Below are positions 61,258-64,000 of a stretch of DNA of 64,000 bases, piece after piece; position 1 is the first letter of the stretch, and the number at the start of each line of letters is the position of its first letter. Position numbers and translations under genes: made by a program. The DNA comes from an uncultured Gammaproteobacteria bacterium (GTDB taxonomy: Bacteria; Pseudomonadota; Gammaproteobacteria; Pseudomonadales; Pseudohongiellaceae): NCBI GenBank assembly GCA_913060495.1, contig CAJXRP010000008.1, forward strand, positions 1 through 64,000. Reading direction: 5' to 3'. The notes under the pieces are model-generated. The model was given only the letters and a program-made list of their open reading frames with translations. It was not told the DNA's origin and did not search any database.

Positions 61258-62313
61258 CAGAATATCTACGGTAGTTTCGAATTGCGGATCACTGCGACGG
61301 CTTTGGGCGAAAGGGAAGGGAATAAGGTCGTCCGGTATGACCCCTGTTGATTCGAAGCGCTGTCCATCGATTAAGGTTTGATCTGCAGGAGAATACTTAA
61401 GAGTGTTTCCGTCGAGTGAATAGCTTCCAATCTTTCCAGGGGTGCTCTCGCCAAGGGTTGTTATCCTGCCTGGCTTTGCCAAGCCAAGGGCAAACAATTC
61501 AGCCCCGCCTCGAGTCTCTGAATTCACTAAAACGACGATAGGTCGGGTAAATGTGCGCGTCGAACTGGGAGGAAAGTTCTGTGCAATCTCTACATGGTGG
61601 TTTGATGCACCTGACACTTCAAAATTGCCACGTCCATTTCGAACGAACATGTCTAAATGCCTAGAGCTTAAAAATCCGTATGAATTTCTAAGGTCGATTA
61701 TCATACCGTCACTGTCTCTGAATTTTCGCATAGTGCGTTCTAGGGTGAACAGATCTGATGTGCTGCGCGATAGCCCCCAGAATCGTATATAACCGATTGT
61801 CTTGTTGCCCACGGAAAATTCTTGAACACTAGTCAGGGTGGCGGAGCGATAACTGTCGTAGAGATTCTCGAAAACGGGATTGATCTCGACTGATGACACT
61901 TCGCCTTGTCTATCGAATTCCAGTAGGTACGTTGATGTGGCAGGAATGAACTCTCTGGACGCACTGTCTTCTGTATTAAAGGAAAAGATAGGGTGAAAGC
62001 GATCTCCATTGACCCGTACAATCCTGTCTCCGCGTTCTATTCCAGCCTGATGTGCTGGATAACCCTCCAGTGACGCGGTAACTAAGAATCCTTCTTCGGC
62101 GGCTTGTACCTCGATGCCGATGTGATTCAAGGCAATTCGATCTTTAGCTGTCGCTGCTTGGAATGCCTGTACTAGATAGTATTCGAGCGTATCAGCGGAG
62201 AGGCTAGTGTTCTCGCCTTCCTGCGCGGTAGCGAGCGTGGTAAGTAGCGTTGCCGCTGCGCACAGGATTGCACAGAGGGTTCTAATGAGGTGTGGGCGAT
62301 CAATTGAAAGCAT
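61243..62313 (-). CDS. PDZ-S41 peptidase-like exported protein without the catalytic serine
   Basis: A 356-residue protein with a signal peptide (LCAILCAAATLLTTLATA). A PDZ-like domain (about residues 60-130) with GIEVQAAEEGFLVTASLEGYPAHQAGIERGDRIVRVNGD precedes an S41 core: IGYIRFWGLSRS, DSDGMIIDLRNSYG and VLVNSETRGGAELFALGLAKPGRITTLGESTPGK. In C-terminal processing proteases this segment reads LVNxxSASASE, with the central Ser as nucleophile; here the matching position is Gly (ETRGGAE). It may be inactive or use a different residue. It is 3 bp after the GST gene. Confidence 0.82.
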   Translation of the reverse strand: MLSIDRPHLIRTLCAILCAAATLLTTLATAQEGENTSLSADTLEYYLVQAFQAATAKDRIALNHIGIEVQAAEEGFLVTASLEGYPAHQAGIERGDRIVRVNGDRFHPIFSFNTEDSASREFIPATSTYLLEFDRQGEVSSVEINPVFENLYDSYRSATLTSVQEFSVGNKTIGYIRFWGLSRSTSDLFTLERTMRKFRDSDGMIIDLRNSYGFLSSRHLDMFVRNGRGNFEVSGASNHHVEIAQNFPPSSTRTFTRPIVVLVNSETRGGAELFALGLAKPGRITTLGESTPGKIGSYSLDGNTLKYSPADQTLIDGQRFESTGVIPDDLIPFPFAQSRRSDPQFETTVDILLGRI

Positions 62314-62316
62314 TTT

Positions 62317-62946
62317 TTATTCGACTACTGCCATCGCTCGTTGCGCGGCGGGTCTTTGATAGTGTCGATCTCGCAACGCAATATATTTTTCGGGCACATC
62401 AAACTCGAAACGGATTGCCCAATTAAATGTATGTGCGAGCAGAAGGTCGGCGATGCAGAAGCTATTACCGATTGCATACTCGCTGTCTGTCTCTCCTAGC
62501 AAATGGTCTAGCGCTCTCACCGCCTTGTCGAATTCAAATTTGGCAGTATCAAACATCGCTGGGATTCTGTACTCCTGAGGTAGCGCAAACATATGCTTGC
62601 CCTTGGACCAGAGCGGTTGCTCGAGTTCGGCTAGTATGAAATAGGATAGCTCATCGAGTTTTGCATAGGCGGGTGTGCTTACCTTAGGTAGCAGGCCGGA
62701 ATCTGGTGCATTTCGTGCGATGTAATTCACTATCGCGAAACTTTCGGTCAGCACCAGATCACCATCTACCAGCGTAGGTACCTTGCCCTGAACGTTCAGT
62801 TCTAGATAGCTGGGGTGCTTGGCGCTATCAGCCTCGCTGCTGTCTGTTCGCAGAGTGGTATTTATATATTCGTAATCGAGCCCGCTCTCTTCCAGTGCCC
62901 ATAGAGCGCGAAAAGATCGTGATTGGCCCATGCCATAAAGTTTCAT
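62317..62946 (-). CDS. Glutathione S-transferase
   Basis: A 209-residue two-domain GST. The thioredoxin-like N-terminus (MKLYGMGQSRSFRALWALEESGLDYEYINTTL), cis-Pro block VQGKVPTLVDGDLVLTES and the helical C-terminal domain with IGNSFCIADLLLAHTFNWA are typical. The first loop has Ser9, the likely thiol-activating residue. It leads the S41-like gene by 3 bp, so they share a transcript. Confidence 0.93.
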   Translation of the reverse strand: MKLYGMGQSRSFRALWALEESGLDYEYINTTLRTDSSEADSAKHPSYLELNVQGKVPTLVDGDLVLTESFAIVNYIARNAPDSGLLPKVSTPAYAKLDELSYFILAELEQPLWSKGKHMFALPQEYRIPAMFDTAKFEFDKAVRALDHLLGETDSEYAIGNSFCIADLLLAHTFNWAIRFEFDVPEKYIALRDRHYQRPAAQRAMAVVE

Positions 62947-62973
62947 TGGGTATTCTTCCTGTCTTTAAAAAAC

Positions 62974-63004
62974 AAATGGTGTTGTCTTTACGACAACACC
63001 ATTT
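62974..63004 (-). terminator. Terminator for the lectin-like lipoprotein gene
   Basis: A 13-bp perfect stem (AAATGGTGTTGTC with its complement) and a 5-base loop. On the minus strand it is followed by TTTGTTTTTT and lies 25 bases after the stop at 63030. Confidence 0.85.
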
Positions 63005-63029
63005 GGGGGTGTCACTAAGTTGCTAAAGA

Positions 63030-63686
63030 CTAGTCATTAGCAAAACAGTAGAAATAGCCAGCACCACCTGTTGCTACTAGATCTTCTTGACCGCAGCCTC
63101 TAGAGCCGTGTGCGCTGTTCCAAGACGTTGGATTTGCGCCGCCACCAGTTCTATCGAAGTGACCAACCTGTGCAGAACCCTCGTCATTGCTCGTCCAGTT
63201 GTTGCAGGTGTGGTTAGAGCCATCGTCGATGAGGCGTCCGCTTAGGGATGAGCCGGTTAGGATGTCATGCTGATTGGGGGTATCGCCACGACCATTTACC
63301 ATGTCGCCATTCTCGGTAAGAGAGTTCTCTTTACCTAGCTGCATGAAATCGCTATGCAGGTTATTTAGAGTGCTAGCCACTTCAACGTTATTCGCGTTGT
63401 ACCAGGGACCGAATCCAATTCTCTCTCGAGCATTCACGCGGGGAGAGCGTGCAGTCTCATGGGCGCTTAAATAGGCGACCCAGTTCTTGCCGCGCGATCC
63501 TGCTGCTCTGGCAAGGCTTGCGCAATGTCTATCGGCTCCGCGTAAGCCGCCTAGATTTGCACCATCGCCTGACCCTACGCTGGTAATGAAGAAGCTCATT
63601 GCGTCTTCTGCTGGAACGTATGTTGTGCAACCCGTGGCAGCTGCCGATATTGCGAAAGCGGAAGCTAACATTAGTTTCTTGTTCAT
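63030..63686 (-). CDS. Lipoprotein with C-type-lectin/endostatin-like domain
   Basis: A 218-residue lipoprotein (signal ending AAATGC). NLGGLRGADRHCASLARAAGSRGKNWVAYLSAHETARSPR matches the common bacterial block GGLAGADAxCQxxA..AG..G.wrAwLS. Later blocks are THNC-type TCNNWTSNDEGSAQVGH, TSWNSAHGSRGC and GGAGYFYCFA. The two halves contain paired cysteines. This fold binds carbohydrate or protein in some proteins; the ligand here is unknown. A terminator follows. The gene encoding the PQQ protein lies upstream on the same strand. Confidence 0.82.
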   Translation of the reverse strand: MNKKLMLASAFAISAAATGCTTYVPAEDAMSFFITSVGSGDGANLGGLRGADRHCASLARAAGSRGKNWVAYLSAHETARSPRVNARERIGFGPWYNANNVEVASTLNNLHSDFMQLGKENSLTENGDMVNGRGDTPNQHDILTGSSLSGRLIDDGSNHTCNNWTSNDEGSAQVGHFDRTGGGANPTSWNSAHGSRGCGQEDLVATGGAGYFYCFAND

Positions 63687-63734
63687 TGTCCTACTCCTTG
63701 ATTGTGAATTTTCTTATTTAATAGGGTTAACTAA

Positions 63735-64000
63735 TTAATGTGCGCCAGAACTGTCTACCGCTGCGCCGGGCATTGCCATGGCGGTTAGAGTGCTTCCTGT
63801 CTGCAGGATCACGTACTGGTGTCCCTCGTGTGTCCAGGAGCTCATACCATAGCGGCTTGCCGCGGGCACTTCCACTCGTCCTACCTCTTCGCCCGTAGCC
63901 TTGTCGATAGCAAACAGATGGGGAGTTCCAGCACCGTCAACATCGGAATACATCAGCAGATTGGCTGTGGCTACCATAGGCACGGCATTGCCGGTTCCCG
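63735..64000 (-). CDS. PQQ-dependent dehydrogenase-like protein, C-terminal end (runs off right edge)
   Basis: Only the last 87 or so residues are in the window; the true start lies beyond 64000. The sequence PMVATANLLMYSD, HLFAIDKATGEEVGRVEVP, YGMSSWTHEGHQYVILQTG is the final blade of the glucose/alcohol quinoprotein propeller. Such periplasmic enzymes oxidise sugars or alcohols using PQQ. Whether it keeps the catalytic and PQQ-binding residues cannot be seen here. Confidence 0.82.
   Translation of the reverse strand, partial: GTGNAVPMVATANLLMYSDVDGAGTPHLFAIDKATGEEVGRVEVPAASRYGMSSWTHEGHQYVILQTGSTLTAMAMPGAAVDSSGAH

Noticed and set aside
1..64000. tRNA, rRNA, CRISPR array, insertion sequence, prophage or integron
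   Set aside because: Searched by eye for tRNA T-loop sequences, repeat-spacer arrays, transposase and integrase motifs and terminal repeats; none was found.

Overview
The window looks like a chromosomal segment of a free-living, aerobic, heterotrophic gammaproteobacterium of moderate G+C content, probably marine. The evidence is a tesA-ybbA-ybbP cluster, pdxJ and pdxH, an RhlE-type DEAD-box helicase, mpl, ubiX, a TIGR02444-type protein, a TonB-dependent receptor, a PPi-type phosphofructokinase, an HLD-II haloalkane dehalogenase and many acyl-CoA enzymes. I saw no rRNA, tRNA, CRISPR array, insertion sequence, integrase or phage gene, and I cannot name the genus.

Layout. 0-7 kb: a 99-bp tandem duplication that may be the start of a minus-strand repeat protein leaving the window, then purC, a secreted S9 dipeptidyl-peptidase, a secreted protein of unknown family, an AGCS sodium:alanine symporter and a small NTF2-like lipoprotein. 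7-16 kb: an OPA-type MFS transporter, then a divergent fatty-acyl-CoA island. Minus strand: CaiB-type CoA transferase/racemase, a degenerate GGDEF membrane protein, crotonase, DoxX, ABM domain. Plus strand: HSD10-like SDR, thiolase, acyl-CoA dehydrogenase. 16-24 kb: a shortened FGE-like protein, a second copy of the unknown secreted family, an AMP-dependent acyl-CoA ligase, a haloalkane dehalogenase, an HCCA-isomerase-like DsbA-fold protein, an SDR, an exported methyltransferase and a 4HBT thioesterase. 24-32 kb: PAF-acetylhydrolase-like hydrolase, class III sirtuin, Bcp peroxiredoxin, YbfF-like esterase, PdxJ, a GSRNY-repeat secreted protein, an MFS carrier and a GNAT. 32-40 kb: TesA/YbbA/YbbP, a MORN-repeat protein, PdxH, PPi-PFK, UbiX and an SDR. 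40-48 kb: RhlE with an unusual leader, two small membrane proteins, TIGR02444, Mpl, a LON-domain protein, a trypsin-like protease, an AsmA-like protein and YdcF. 48-64 kb: Prx5-type peroxiredoxin, DASS transporter, an active GGEEF cyclase preceded by a candidate structured RNA, Nudix hydrolase, TonB receptor, nitronate monooxygenase, SDR, secreted hydrolase, DUF6265-like protein, HIT, VOC, ALDH, YiiX-like amidase, an S41-like protein lacking its serine, GST, a lectin-like lipoprotein and the C-terminus of a PQQ dehydrogenase.

The genes describe a cell that takes up peptides, amino acids and organic acids, activates and beta-oxidises (probably branched) fatty acids, and handles halogenated, nitro and aldehyde compounds. 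The least explained signals are: the nested RNA stems upstream of the GGEEF gene; the short leader ORF and hairpins before rhlE; the GGDEF-derived membrane protein inside a beta-oxidation operon; the FGE-like protein that lacks its catalytic centre; the secreted WLGDSxGYYExD family present twice; and the 33-residue tandem repeat at the left edge. No single dramatic new system was evident.
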